Source of the DNA: Albibacillus kandeliae
GTDB taxonomy: Bacteria; Pseudomonadota; Alphaproteobacteria; Rhodobacterales; Rhodobacteraceae
Assembly: GCF_003116585.1 (NCBI RefSeq)
Contig: NZ_QEHM01000007.1
Coordinates: 1-64,000, forward strand
DNA length: 64,000 nucleotides
Direction of reading: 5' to 3'
Shown: piece by piece, positions 1 to 8,512 of the stretch
How the letters are laid out: the number at the start of each line of letters is the position of its first letter
How positions within the stretch are numbered: position 1 is the first letter of the stretch
The notes under the pieces: generated by a model
Database searches by the model: none
Told to the model about the DNA's origin: nothing
What the model saw: the letters and a program-made list of their open reading frames with translations, nothing else
Position numbers and translations under genes: made by a program

Positions 1-818
1 TCCTCGCCGAGGTGGGCTTTGTCGATTCCGTCTCGAACGGGCGGCTCGAGCTGGGCATCGGCTCGGGCTACCAGCAGTTCGAGTTCGAACGTTTCGGAAC
101 CTCGCTGGCCGATGCCGGCCCGATGTTCCAGGAGTACATGGACCTGATTCCGATGGCTCTGAAGGAAAAGACCTTCGAGTACCACGGCAAGTACCTCGAC
201 ATTCCCGCCAGTTCGATCTCGGTCCGCTGCGTGCAGGACCCGATGCCGCCGATCTGGGTCACCACCGGCAACCCGAAAGTGCGCGAGCGGGCCATGAAGG
301 AAGGTCACAACATCTTCGTCACCGTGCTGCACGGCGGACTCGACGCGATCCGTGGCCTGCGTGAAAAGCTCGAGGAATCCGCCGCCGAGGCCGGAACCGA
401 TGTCGATGACACCAAGATCGGTTTCCTGCGCTGCGGTTATGCCAGCGACAACAAGGCCGAGATCGAGGCCTACCTCGACAACGCCCGCTTCGCCCGCCGC
501 CTCTCCGAGAGCCTGAAGGACCGCCGCCAGCACACCGAAGACGGCTACCTGATGCAGGAAGTGCCGCTGAACAAGGAAATGAGCTTTGACGAAATGGCCG
601 CGAACCTGCCGGTCGGCTCCGTCAATCAGGTGATCGACCGCCTGCTGGCCGAGATCGAGATCCTCAAGCCCAAGCACATCGCGCTGCAGACCCAGCTGGG
701 CGACTTCGACCAGAAGACCATGCTCAAGCAGATCGAGCTCTGGGGCGATACCATCATCCCGGCGGTCAACAAGGCGCTCGGCGAAGACGCCCCGCTCGCC
801 AAGGTCGTGAACGGGTAA
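1..818 (+). CDS. LLM-class flavin-dependent oxidoreductase (C-terminal part, 5' truncated by window)
   Basis: Bacterial luciferase-like monooxygenase fold. The reading frame is open from base 3, so the start lies outside the window. The first visible residues (LAEVGFVDSVSNGRLELGIG) match the strand that follows the flavin-binding region of this family, and the GSGYQQFEFERFG stretch is typical of LLM-class enzymes from aromatic or terpenoid degradation clusters. About 270 residues remain, so only some 80-100 are missing. These enzymes use FMNH2 supplied by a separate reductase, and a flavin reductase follows 4 bases downstream, so the two very likely form a two-component oxygenase. The substrate cannot be inferred. 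Confidence 0.85.
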   Translation, partial: LAEVGFVDSVSNGRLELGIGSGYQQFEFERFGTSLADAGPMFQEYMDLIPMALKEKTFEYHGKYLDIPASSISVRCVQDPMPPIWVTTGNPKVRERAMKEGHNIFVTVLHGGLDAIRGLREKLEESAAEAGTDVDDTKIGFLRCGYASDNKAEIEAYLDNARFARRLSESLKDRRQHTEDGYLMQEVPLNKEMSFDEMAANLPVGSVNQVIDRLLAEIEILKPKHIALQTQLGDFDQKTMLKQIELWGDTIIPAVNKALGEDAPLAKVVNG

Positions 819-822
819 CCCC

Positions 823-1641
823 ATGCGGATCGTGCTGATGCAGAACGCCTTGCCCCGGCTGGAGGCGCCCGAGGATCTCGGGCGGTTCTCCATCGCGATG
901 GACGAACGCCTGCGCCCCGCGGCACGGGCGGCACTGGCGCCGGTCGCGGTGCCCGTCTCCTCCGAAGCGACCCACGCCTGGGTCCGCCCGGACGCGGTGC
1001 GCGCGCTCTCGCCACTGGCAGGGGAGCCGGAATGGGAAAGCGGCTTTGCCAAGATGATCGCCTACGCGGCCTCGCACGGCTGGCTGGGAGACGACGGCGG
1101 CATCCGCGCGCACATCGACTATGTCGAGCCGCGCGCCTCGGTCTCGCCCGACGATTTCCGCAACGCGATGCGCAAGTTTGCCAGCGGCATCTGCATCGTG
1201 GCCTGCGGCGAGGGCGACAATCGCCGTGGCATGACCGTGTCGGCCTTCACCTCGGTTTCGGCCGAACCGCCGATGGTGCTGGTCTGCCTCAACAGCAGCT
1301 CCTCGTCGCATCAGGCCCTGACCAGCGCCGAAAGCTACAGCGTGAACATCCTCGGCGGCTCGCAGAAGGATCTCGCCCATGTCTTCGCCGGGGTCGGCGG
1401 GCTGCGCGGAGCCGATCGGTTCGACGACAGTGAATGGCGGCAGGACCCGCATGGCGCGCCGGTATTGGTCACCGCGCACCAGTCGTTGGTCTGCACCCAG
1501 GTCTCGGCTCATCGCGCCGGTACCCATACCGTGCTGATCGGGCAGGTGGTGGCGACCGGGGCGGCGCAGGACACCTCGGCGCTGGTCAACTACGACGGCG
1601 CCATCAAGCCGACCGCACCGGCATCCACAACGATGCACTGA
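823..1641 (+). CDS. flavin reductase domain protein with N-terminal extension
   Basis: 272 residues. The C-terminal part (about 109-265) is a flavin reductase-like/FMN-binding split-barrel domain of the HpaC/DIM6 type: FRNAMRKFASGICIV, the GMTVSAF...SAEPPMVLVCLN core and the SYSVNIL segment are recognisable. It would reduce FMN or FAD with NAD(P)H for the oxygenase encoded immediately upstream (4-base gap, same strand). The first 105 residues are not part of the usual 160-180 residue family. They contain a WESGFAKMIAYAASHGWL stretch and look like a separate small domain that I do not recognise. ATG start at 823 is the only one close to the upstream stop. Confidence 0.85.
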   Translation: MRIVLMQNALPRLEAPEDLGRFSIAMDERLRPAARAALAPVAVPVSSEATHAWVRPDAVRALSPLAGEPEWESGFAKMIAYAASHGWLGDDGGIRAHIDYVEPRASVSPDDFRNAMRKFASGICIVACGEGDNRRGMTVSAFTSVSAEPPMVLVCLNSSSSSHQALTSAESYSVNILGGSQKDLAHVFAGVGGLRGADRFDDSEWRQDPHGAPVLVTAHQSLVCTQVSAHRAGTHTVLIGQVVATGAAQDTSALVNYDGAIKPTAPASTTMH

Positions 1642-1686
1642 TTGCAGGGAAACCTGCTGTCTCCCCGCCTCCCCGGGGAGAAGATC

Positions 1687-1711
1687 GGCGCAGGGTCCTC
1701 CCCCCTGCGCC
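1687..1711. terminator. bidirectional terminator hairpin between convergent genes
   Basis: A perfect 9-bp stem (GGCGCAGGG / CCCTGCGCC) with a 7-base loop lies in the 85-base gap between the rightward flavin reductase gene and the leftward NTF2-like gene. A smaller GGGGAG/CTCCCC stem precedes it. There is no long T-run, so termination may be inefficient or Rho-assisted. Confidence 0.55.
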
Positions 1712-1726
1712 AAACCGCTTTCCGCG

Positions 1727-2248
1727 TCAGGGCTTGCCGATCCGGTAGACCGGGTCATCGGGAAACCGCCCGCCGATCGGCGTACGAACCCCGAAACGCT
1801 CCGCCTCGCCCTTCTCGGGCGGGCTCTGATGGTCGACCCAGTCGTAAACCACCGTGCGCCGCGCCACCCGCCATTCGCTGCCGCGCTTCTCGAACAGGTC
1901 GCAGTAGCGCCCGGCCAGCATCACCTGCCGCTCCACCCCGTCCGGCCCCGCGCCACGCTGGAGCGCGAGGAAGTAGGTCTCGACCTCGGCGCGGTCGTCA
2001 CGCTGAACGTCGATCAGGATATTGCCCACGTTGTGAATATTGCGTGGCCCCCGCGCCCAGCTGGCGCGCACCCGTTCAAAGAAGCCCTCGACCGGCCCCG
2101 CATAGGCCCCGTGGTTGTCGTAGGCATCGGGCCAGTAGGACGAGAGCAGTGCCGCCTCGTCCGCGCGGTCGATGCCACGGCAATAGCGATGAATGCAGTC
2201 GCGGATCGCATCCTTGTCCAGCAGCCGTTGCAGCGCGGTCTCGTCCAT
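1727..2248 (-). CDS. SnoaL/NTF2-like domain protein
   Basis: 173 residues, the usual size for a one-domain NTF2-like (SnoaL_4) protein of the dehydratase/ring-hydroxylating-dioxygenase beta type. The N-terminal pattern IRDCIHRYCRGIDRADEAALLSSYWPDA, with the DHG-like NHGAYAG segment, is characteristic, and a central VETYFLAL strand follows. A longer start at 2269 is possible. 2248 was chosen because AGGAAAGGG lies at proper distance upstream of it. It could be a small lyase, isomerase or oxygenase subunit for the substrate imported by the adjacent TctABC system. The operon order (tctC, tctB, tctA, this gene) suggests cotranscription, with 27 bases separating it from tctA. Exact reaction unknown. 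Confidence 0.75.
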   Translation of the reverse strand: MDETALQRLLDKDAIRDCIHRYCRGIDRADEAALLSSYWPDAYDNHGAYAGPVEGFFERVRASWARGPRNIHNVGNILIDVQRDDRAEVETYFLALQRGAGPDGVERQVMLAGRYCDLFEKRGSEWRVARRTVVYDWVDHQSPPEKGEAERFGVRTPIGGRFPDDPVYRIGKP

Positions 2249-2275
2249 GTCGTTCCCTTTCCTCGCCAATGGGCC

Positions 2276-3799
2276 TCAGCCCTCGTTCACCGCCTCGCCA
2301 GCCTTGCCGCGCCGCGCCCGACCGGAGAACGAAACGTAGAGCCCATAGAGCACCAGCGCCACCGCCGAACCCAGGCAGACCTGCGAGATGGCGCTGTCGA
2401 AGAAGGCCCCGAAATCGCCCCCGGACAGCATCAGCGTCCGGCGGAAATGTTCTTCCATCATCGGCCCGAGCACGAAGCCGAGGATCAGCGGCGCCGCCTG
2501 GAACCCGAGATAGCGCAACACGTAGCCAAAGGCGCCCAGCAGCAGCAGGACCCAGACCTGGATCACGTTGTTGTAGGTGGTCAGCACGCCCATCACGATG
2601 AACATCAGGATGGCTGGGTACATCAGGTGAAAGGGGATCTTCAGCAGCCGCACCCACAGCCCGACCATCGGTATGTTCAGAACCAGCAGCATCAGGTTCC
2701 CCACCCAGAAGCTCATGACCAGCCCCCAGAACAGATCGGGCTGGTTCACCAGCACCATCGGCCCCGGCTCGATCCCGTGAATGATCAGCACGCCAAGGAT
2801 GATCGCCATCGTCGGCGAGCCCGGGATGCCAAGCGTCAGGGTCGGGATGAACGCGGTCTGATCCGCCGCGTTATTGGCCGACTCCGGCCCCGTGACCCCC
2901 TGGATCGCGCCCTTGCCAAACTCCTCGGCCCGGCCGATCCGCTTTTCCGTGGCGTAGGACATGTAAGAGGCGATCAGTCCCCCGGTACCCGGAAGCGCGC
3001 CAAAGAACGACCCGATGGCGGAGCCCCGGATCATCGGCATCCACGAGGCCCGCATCTCGGCCCGCGTCGGCAGCATCGCCCTGAAGGTAATGTCGTGATC
3101 GGCATTGCCCGCCCGCTTGACCGAGCGGATCGAGGTGATCACCTCCGACACCCCGAAGATGCCCATCGCCAGCGCGATGATCGAGATCCCCTCGAACAGC
3201 GCCATCTGGCCGAAGGTGAAACGCAGCGTGCCGGTGTAGACGTCGGAGCCCACAAGGCCCATGAGGATGCCGATCAGCACCATGGCGATGCCCTTGAACA
3301 TCGACCCCGAGGCGATGGTCGAGGCCGCGACGAGGCCCAGCACCATCAGCCCGAAGTACTCCGCCGACCCGAACTTGAGTGCCGACGCGGCGATCATCGG
3401 AGAGAAGCCCATCAGCGCGATGATCCCCACCGTGCCGCCAAAGAAGCTCGCCACCGTGGTCATGAACAGCGCGGTGCCCGCCCGCCCCTTCTGCGCCATC
3501 GGGTAGCCGTCAAGACAGGCCACGGCCGACGAAGGCGTGCCCGGAACGTTCAGCAGGATCGACGAAGTCGACCCGCCATAGGTGGTGCCGTAATAGATGC
3601 CCCCCAGCATCACCAGCGCAGCCACCGGCTCGATGTGAAAGGTGATCGGGAACAGCAGCGAGATCGCCACCAGCACGCCGATCCCCGGGATCACCCCGAG
3701 GATGGTGCCAAGGAAGACCCCGAGAAAGCAGAACCACAGGTTGGTCGGCATCAGCGCGACCTCGAGCCCCATCAGGGCGTTGCTCAGGATCGAGTCCAT
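2276..3799 (-). CDS. tctA: tripartite tricarboxylate transporter large permease TctA
   Basis: 507 residues, full family length, strongly hydrophobic with about 12 membrane segments. The two internally repeated TctA signatures are present: LGTILGVIPGIGVLVAI near residue 35 and a second SFFGALPGTGGLIASYMSY near residue 260, plus the conserved GxPGSPTMAIILG segment. It is the large inner-membrane subunit that carries a carboxylate with a proton or sodium ion after delivery by the periplasmic protein TctC. It lies 1 base after tctB and shares the tctC-tctB-tctA order typical of the family. The substrate may be a tricarboxylate, an aromatic acid or another carboxylate. Confidence 0.95.
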   Translation of the reverse strand: MDSILSNALMGLEVALMPTNLWFCFLGVFLGTILGVIPGIGVLVAISLLFPITFHIEPVAALVMLGGIYYGTTYGGSTSSILLNVPGTPSSAVACLDGYPMAQKGRAGTALFMTTVASFFGGTVGIIALMGFSPMIAASALKFGSAEYFGLMVLGLVAASTIASGSMFKGIAMVLIGILMGLVGSDVYTGTLRFTFGQMALFEGISIIALAMGIFGVSEVITSIRSVKRAGNADHDITFRAMLPTRAEMRASWMPMIRGSAIGSFFGALPGTGGLIASYMSYATEKRIGRAEEFGKGAIQGVTGPESANNAADQTAFIPTLTLGIPGSPTMAIILGVLIIHGIEPGPMVLVNQPDLFWGLVMSFWVGNLMLLVLNIPMVGLWVRLLKIPFHLMYPAILMFIVMGVLTTYNNVIQVWVLLLLGAFGYVLRYLGFQAAPLILGFVLGPMMEEHFRRTLMLSGGDFGAFFDSAISQVCLGSAVALVLYGLYVSFSGRARRGKAGEAVNEG

Positions 3800-3800
3800 C

Positions 3801-4259
3801 TCAGAACCCTCCCATCCCGAGGATCGGGAGCCTGACCCCGAGGATGCCCCGGAACAGACCCACCGCGATCACCGTGACGACAGCGGCTAGCGCCAGCTTG
3901 TGCACGAACTTCAGCTGCGTGTCCGCAAACCCCGCGATCACCGCCAGCGCAAAGACCCCCGGCCCGTAGCCCGCATAGGGAAAGATCACCGCGAAGGCGG
4001 CAATCGACAGCAGCACCATGAGAAAGGGCCGATACTCGAACTCCGTCGCCTCCGCCGCCTGCCGCTGCACCAGCGACTGGATCAGCAGACAGGCACCGAT
4101 CACCGTCAGCGCACTGGCGACAAGGGTCGGGAACAGCCCCGGCCCCGGCGTGCGGAAGGTGCCGAGCTTGTAATGGGATTGCGCGTAAAGCGTGGTGGAA
4201 AGGCCAAAGCCGGTAACCAGCAGCCCGGTGGCCGTTTCGCGGTTCAGAAGGGATTTCAT
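3801..4259 (-). CDS. tctB: tripartite tricarboxylate transporter small permease TctB
   Basis: 152 residues with four predicted membrane helices, the size and layout of the small TTT permease subunit. A start at 4292 is open, but 4259 (MKSLLNRETATG) is preferred: GGACGGAACGAC precedes it, and the shorter form puts a membrane helix right after a short positive N-terminus. Together with TctA it forms the membrane part of the secondary transporter. A hairpin with a following T-rich stretch separates it from tctC upstream (4283-4303), which could lower permease expression relative to the binding protein. Confidence 0.88.
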   Translation of the reverse strand: MKSLLNRETATGLLVTGFGLSTTLYAQSHYKLGTFRTPGPGLFPTLVASALTVIGACLLIQSLVQRQAAEATEFEYRPFLMVLLSIAAFAVIFPYAGYGPGVFALAVIAGFADTQLKFVHKLALAAVVTVIAVGLFRGILGVRLPILGMGGF

Positions 4260-4282
4260 GTCGTTCCGTCCGGAATGGGAAA

Positions 4283-4303
4283 GAGCGGCCACAAGGGCCG
4301 CTC
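4283..4303 (-). terminator. intercistronic hairpin between tctC and tctB
   Basis: Perfect 8-bp stem GAGCGGCC / GGCCGCTC with a 5-base loop. On the minus (transcribed) strand the stem is followed by TTTCCC. It sits just after the tctC stop and before tctB, the usual place for a leaky terminator or RNA-stabilising hairpin that makes the binding protein more abundant than the permeases. Confidence 0.55.
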
Positions 4304-4324
4304 GCGTGTTCTCTGGCTGGACGC

Positions 4325-5272
4325 CTACTGCGGCGTCAGGCGGCCTTCCTCGACCAGCCCCTCAAGCTGAACCAGCTCCTGCGCGACGATCTCCTTGAAC
4401 TCCGCCTGGGTCCGGTGCGTCGCATCGAGCCCCTGGGTCACAAACATCTCGTGCACCTCCGGCACGTTCGCCGCCTCGTCGAAGGCCGCGTAGATCTCGT
4501 CCTGCACCGCTTGAGGCGTATCCTTGGCGACATAGACGCCAAAGATGGTGCCAAAGACAAAGTCGATCCCCGCCTCACGGAAGGTCGGCACGTCCGGCAG
4601 CGACGGGTGCCGCTCTTCCGCCGCGATGGCGATGGCCTTGATATCGCCCGAGCGGACGTAAGAGACCGAAGACACGCCGTCCATCATGCCGTCCACCCGG
4701 CCCGCCATGACGTCCAACCGAGAGGGCGCGCTGCCCTGATAGGGAATATGCAGGTAGTCCACGCCGACCTTGCTGGCCCAGAGCTCCGCCGCGATATGCG
4801 GGCTGGCCCCCACGCCGGACGACGCCAGCTTCAGCTCGCCGGGATGCTCCTTGGCCCAGGCGGTGATCTCCTCGATGCCGTCCATCGGGTAGTCGGGCCG
4901 CATGATCAGCATGTTCGAGCCGCGCCCCAGCATGTAGACGGGCGAGAGGTCCGACAGCTCGAACGGAGCCTCGGGCATCAGCACCTCGTTCGAGATCACG
5001 CCATAGGCGGTGACCAGGATCGTGTAGCCGTCAGGGTCGGCGCTGGCGACATCCATCGCGCCCAGCAGCGACCCGGACCCGGGCTTGTTCTCGACGATGA
5101 TCGTCTGACCCCAGCGCTTCTGCAGCTCGGGCTGCAGCTTGCGGACGTAAGTATCCGTCACCCCGCCTGCCGAGTAGGGCACCACGATGGTCACCTGCCT
5201 TGACGGGAAGTCCTCCGCCAGCGCCGCCGACGATACGAAACAAGCGGCCAGGGCCGCGAAAATGGCTTTCAT
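4325..5272 (-). CDS. tctC: TctC/Bug family periplasmic solute-binding protein
   Basis: 315 residues, standard Bug-protein length. A signal peptide ends at the AALA site before EDFPSR (residues 1-19). The N-terminal FPSRQVTIVVPYSAGGVTDT segment is the Bug family signature that contacts carboxylates, and WGQTIIVENKPGSG follows as expected. It captures an organic acid in the periplasm and hands it to TctAB. It is first in the minus-strand operon, with a strong GGAGGA ribosome-binding site (AAGGAGGAGAACAG just upstream). A perfect palindrome at 5393-5404, 120 bases upstream, is a candidate operator. Confidence 0.93.
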   Translation of the reverse strand: MKAIFAALAACFVSSAALAEDFPSRQVTIVVPYSAGGVTDTYVRKLQPELQKRWGQTIIVENKPGSGSLLGAMDVASADPDGYTILVTAYGVISNEVLMPEAPFELSDLSPVYMLGRGSNMLIMRPDYPMDGIEEITAWAKEHPGELKLASSGVGASPHIAAELWASKVGVDYLHIPYQGSAPSRLDVMAGRVDGMMDGVSSVSYVRSGDIKAIAIAAEERHPSLPDVPTFREAGIDFVFGTIFGVYVAKDTPQAVQDEIYAAFDEAANVPEVHEMFVTQGLDATHRTQAEFKEIVAQELVQLEGLVEEGRLTPQ

Positions 5273-5392
5273 CTGTTCTCCTCCTTGGCACGAACCCTCC
5301 CCGGCTCGGCCCCTGTCTGACCAGTCAGTCAGCCCGGAGGCTGGCGCAACGCGCGCGGCGGATCAACCTGAAACCGCTGCGCCCGGCGTTTA

Positions 5393-5404
5393 TCACATAT
5401 GTGA
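5393..5404. promoter_or_regulatory. palindromic candidate operator upstream of tctC
   Basis: TCACATATGTGA is a perfect 12-bp palindrome in an AT-rich patch in otherwise GC-rich DNA, 120 bases upstream of the tctC start and just past the stop of the AEC gene. The flanks extend the symmetry partly (TT/AA). It is a plausible binding site for a GntR- or CRP/FNR-class regulator of the tct operon; the regulator is not identified. Confidence 0.45.
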
Positions 5405-5420
5405 AAACTATGGGCTTTCC

Positions 5421-6347
5421 TCAGCCCAGCATCGACGCCGCGAGCGACAGGGTCAGCGGCAGCGTGACAAAGGCCAGCCCCGTCTGGAACGTGACGATCG
5501 CGTTCATCAGGGCCACGTCGCCACCCGTCTCCGCCGCCAGCGCGGTCGAGGAGGGCGCGGTCGGGACCGCCGCGAACATCAGCAGGATCAGCAGCGTCTG
5601 GCTGTCCAGCCCGGTCGGGATCAGCACCACGAACAGCGGGAAAAGCACGAACCGCCCGAGGGTGGCAAGCGCCAGCGGCCAGAGCTGCGCGCGCAGCCCC
5701 CTCAGCCGCAGCCCGGCCCCGACGCAGAGCAGCATCAGCGGCAGCGCCACGGCCCCGAGCATCGCGGTGGCGTCGTGCAGCACGGGTATCCGTCCGGGCA
5801 CCAGCCCGTTCACGGCAAGGCCCGCGCAGATCGACAGGATCAGCGGGTTGCAGGCAATGTCGCGCAGCACCTGCCGGCCCATCATCGCCCCTCCGCTCCG
5901 GGTGTCGAGCAGCCGCAGCGCCGGCACGATGGCAACGTTGGTCACGAGCGCCAGCACCGCCGCCGCCAGCGCGGCCATCGACAGCCCCTCGGCCCCGTAA
6001 AGCGTCTCAGCCACGGCCAGCGCCATGAACGAGTTGTGGCGCACCGCGCCCTGCAGCACCGATCCGCGCTGAGGGGCAGGCATCCCCGCGCCCCACGACA
6101 CGGCCAGAACCACGAAACCGACAAGGAAGAACGCGCCGCCCAGCCCCAGCGCAAAGGGCGCCATCCGGTCGATCTGAACATCTGCCGTCGACAGTTTGTA
6201 GAACAACAGTGAGGGGATCAGCACCCAGTATCCCAGCCGCGACGCCAGCGGCCAGAACCCGTCGCCCGGCAGCCCGAGACGACGGAGAATATTGCCCAGC
6301 ACCACGATGACGAAGATCGGCGCGATGGTCAGGGCGAGGCCGTGCAT
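5421..6347 (-). CDS. AEC family (auxin efflux carrier-like) transporter
   Basis: 308 residues, about ten hydrophobic helices in a 5+5 arrangement, typical AEC length. The N-terminus IAPIFVIVVLGNILRRLG and the C-terminal half (NAIVTFQTGLAFVTLPL) are characteristic. Family members move malonate, malate or other organic acids. The start codon is 9 bases downstream of the stop of the AcuI-like gene, so it is probably the last gene of the minus-strand beta-oxidation operon and may import or export an intermediate of that pathway. The ribosome-binding site is weak. Confidence 0.85.
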   Translation of the reverse strand: MHGLALTIAPIFVIVVLGNILRRLGLPGDGFWPLASRLGYWVLIPSLLFYKLSTADVQIDRMAPFALGLGGAFFLVGFVVLAVSWGAGMPAPQRGSVLQGAVRHNSFMALAVAETLYGAEGLSMAALAAAVLALVTNVAIVPALRLLDTRSGGAMMGRQVLRDIACNPLILSICAGLAVNGLVPGRIPVLHDATAMLGAVALPLMLLCVGAGLRLRGLRAQLWPLALATLGRFVLFPLFVVLIPTGLDSQTLLILLMFAAVPTAPSSTALAAETGGDVALMNAIVTFQTGLAFVTLPLTLSLAASMLG

Positions 6348-6356
6348 GTGCCCGGC

Positions 6357-7331
6357 TCAGCCGCCGCAGAAGGCGACGACGGCGCGGCCACGGGTCCGGC
6401 CTGCGATCATCTCGGCCATGGTCGCGTCGATCTCCTCCGGTTCGATCACGCGCGCGATGGACGATATCCGGGGCGGGCGCAGATCGGTGCCCAGCCGTTC
6501 CCAGATGCGCCGCCGCAGCGCGGGCGGCGAATTGCCGTTGATGCCGGTCAGGGTGATGCCCCGCAGGATGAAGGGGATCACCGAGGTCGGCAGCCGGTTG
6601 CCCCCGGCATTGCCGATGGCGGCCACCGCCGCCTCGGCCTTGGCGCTGCGCAGCAGCCAGGCGAGCACGTCACCGCCCACCGTATCGATGGCCCCGGCCC
6701 AGATCGCCTTGTCGAGCATCCGGTCGCTGACCTCGGGCGGCGCGATCACGTCAGACGCGCCAAGCGCGCTCAGCAACGCGCCTGCGTCGGTCTTGGAGGT
6801 CACCGCCACCACCTCGTATCCGAGCCGCGCCAGCATCGCCACAGCCTGGCTCCCGACTCCGCCGGTTGCCCCGGTCACCGCGATAGGGCCGCTGTCAGGC
6901 TCCACCCCGAGGCTTTCCAGCCGGTCCACCGCCAGCGCCGCCGAGTAGCCCGCGACCCCGACCGCCGCGGCCTCCAGCAGGCTCAGCCCCTTGGGCAGCG
7001 GCACCAGCCATTCAGCGTCTGCGCGCAGGTAGTCGGCCAGCCCGCCATCCCGCGCCACGCCCAGCCCCATGCCATGCGCGATGACCGCCTGACCGGGCTC
7101 GAAGGCCGGGTCCGCGCTCTCGACCACGTGCCCGACCGCCTCGATACCGCAGTTCAGGGGCAACGCCTTGGCGATGGGCGCCTTGCCCTGCCCCGCCAGC
7201 GCGTCCTTGTAGTTGATGCCCGAGTAGAGCACCCGCACCAACGTATCGCCCCCGCTCAGCGCGTCGCGCTCCATCTGGACAAGGCGGCCCCGGCTCATCT
7301 TGCCATCCGCCTCAAGCCGGTAGGATTTCAT
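6357..7331 (-). CDS. MDR-family oxidoreductase, acrylyl-CoA reductase (AcuI/YhdH)-like
   Basis: 324 residues, the length of the AcuI/YhdH/YhfP subgroup of zinc-free medium-chain reductases. Start set at 7331, where ATGA overlaps the stop of the upstream acyl-CoA dehydrogenase; the longer open frame is not used. GINYKDALAGQGKAPIAKALPLNCGIEAVG matches the AcuI N-terminal domain, and the Rossmann motif TGATGGVGSQAVAMLARLGY lies near residue 150. No structural zinc cysteines are seen, as expected. AcuI reduces acryloyl-CoA to propionyl-CoA with NADPH. In this acyl-CoA operon it may reduce a short 2-enoyl-CoA, but the true substrate is not known. Confidence 0.85.
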   Translation of the reverse strand: MKSYRLEADGKMSRGRLVQMERDALSGGDTLVRVLYSGINYKDALAGQGKAPIAKALPLNCGIEAVGHVVESADPAFEPGQAVIAHGMGLGVARDGGLADYLRADAEWLVPLPKGLSLLEAAAVGVAGYSAALAVDRLESLGVEPDSGPIAVTGATGGVGSQAVAMLARLGYEVVAVTSKTDAGALLSALGASDVIAPPEVSDRMLDKAIWAGAIDTVGGDVLAWLLRSAKAEAAVAAIGNAGGNRLPTSVIPFILRGITLTGINGNSPPALRRRIWERLGTDLRPPRISSIARVIEPEEIDATMAEMIAGRTRGRAVVAFCGG

Positions 7332-8500
7332 GCCCCGACCCCTTCGCTCGCCCGCCGCCGCTGCATCTGCTTGACGATATTCAGCTGGTGGATCTGACTG
7401 GTCCCCTCGTAGAGCCGGAACAGCCGCACATCGCGGTAGTAGCGCTCGATCGAACTGTGGTTCGCCACGAACCCGGCCCCGCCATGCACCTGCACGCAAC
7501 GGTCCGCGACGCGCCCGCACATCTCCGAGGCGAAGTACTTGCAGATCGACGCCTCGAGCGCGATGTCGCGCCCCTCGTCCCGCGACCGCGCGGTGGCCAG
7601 CACCAGCTGCTTCGCCGCCTCTATCTCGGCCCGGCAATCGGCCAGCAGCGCCGCCACCAGCTGAAAGTCGACGACCTTCTGACCGAACTGCTCACGCGTG
7701 GTGGCATGGTCCATCGCCATATCGAGCATTCGGATCGCGGGACCGGTGCAGAGCGCGGCAAGGTGAATGCGCTGCTTGTTCAGCACCTTCATCGCGGTCT
7801 TGAACCCGACGCCCTCGACCCCGCCGATCACGTTCTCGGCCGGGACGATGCAGTCGTTGAAATAGACCTCGCCCACGGGCGATCCGGCCTGCCCCATCAT
7901 CTTGTAGGGCTCCGAGGTCGACAGCCCCTCGAACCCGCGCTCGACGATGAATGCGGTGATGCCCCTGGCGCCGGTGCTGTCCGGATCGGTCCGGGCAAAG
8001 ACGGTGAACAGGTCGGCAATCGGCGCGTTGGTGATATAGCGCTTCATCCCGTTCAGCACGTAGTGGTCGCCCACCCGCCGCGCCGTCGTCTCGATGTTGC
8101 TGGCCTCGGACCCTGCGTTCGGCTCGGTCAGCGCCAGGCACCCGGTGGCCTCGCCCCGCGCCATCAGCGGCAGGTACTTCCGTTTCTGCGCCTCCGTCGC
8201 GTCGGCAACCAGCGCCTCGGACCCGATGCCGGTATTGGTCCCGACCCGGGCGCGATAGGCGACGGCGCATTGCGACAGCTCCATCGCGCCCATCACCAGC
8301 TCCTCGGTGGTCAGGCCCAGCCCGCCGTATTCCTCGGGGATCGACCAGCCGAAGAACCCGCGGGCCGCCATGTCGATGACGATGTCCTGCGGTACCTCGT
8401 CCAGCTCGGCCACGCGGGTCTCGTTCGGATGCGCCACCTCGCGCACCCAGGTGTGCACCTCGGCCAGAAGGCGCTCCAGCTTGTCAGCGTTCCTGATCAC
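7328..8500 (-). CDS. acyl-CoA dehydrogenase (short/medium-chain type)
   Basis: 390 residues with all three acyl-CoA dehydrogenase domains. The FAD-binding middle domain has the signature GCLALTEPNAGSEASN, and the C-terminal domain has FGQKVVDFQ and the RLFRLYEGTSQIHQLNI segment in which E365 occupies the catalytic-base position of medium-chain enzymes. It should oxidise an acyl-CoA to the 2-enoyl-CoA and pass electrons to ETF. It lies between the crotonase gene (12-base gap) and the AcuI-like gene (ATGA overlap), so the three act in one pathway. Chain preference cannot be read from the sequence. Confidence 0.92.
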   Translation of the reverse strand: MIRNADKLERLLAEVHTWVREVAHPNETRVAELDEVPQDIVIDMAARGFFGWSIPEEYGGLGLTTEELVMGAMELSQCAVAYRARVGTNTGIGSEALVADATEAQKRKYLPLMARGEATGCLALTEPNAGSEASNIETTARRVGDHYVLNGMKRYITNAPIADLFTVFARTDPDSTGARGITAFIVERGFEGLSTSEPYKMMGQAGSPVGEVYFNDCIVPAENVIGGVEGVGFKTAMKVLNKQRIHLAALCTGPAIRMLDMAMDHATTREQFGQKVVDFQLVAALLADCRAEIEAAKQLVLATARSRDEGRDIALEASICKYFASEMCGRVADRCVQVHGGAGFVANHSSIERYYRDVRLFRLYEGTSQIHQLNIVKQMQRRRASEGVGA

Positions 8501-8512
8501 CCAAGGGTCTCC

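Noticed and set aside
1642-3835. Long plus-strand open frames (319 and 668 codons) opposite the NTF2-like and tctA genes.
   Set aside because: They are rich in arginine, proline, histidine and glutamine and lie antisense to clearly conserved genes; typical high-GC shadow frames.
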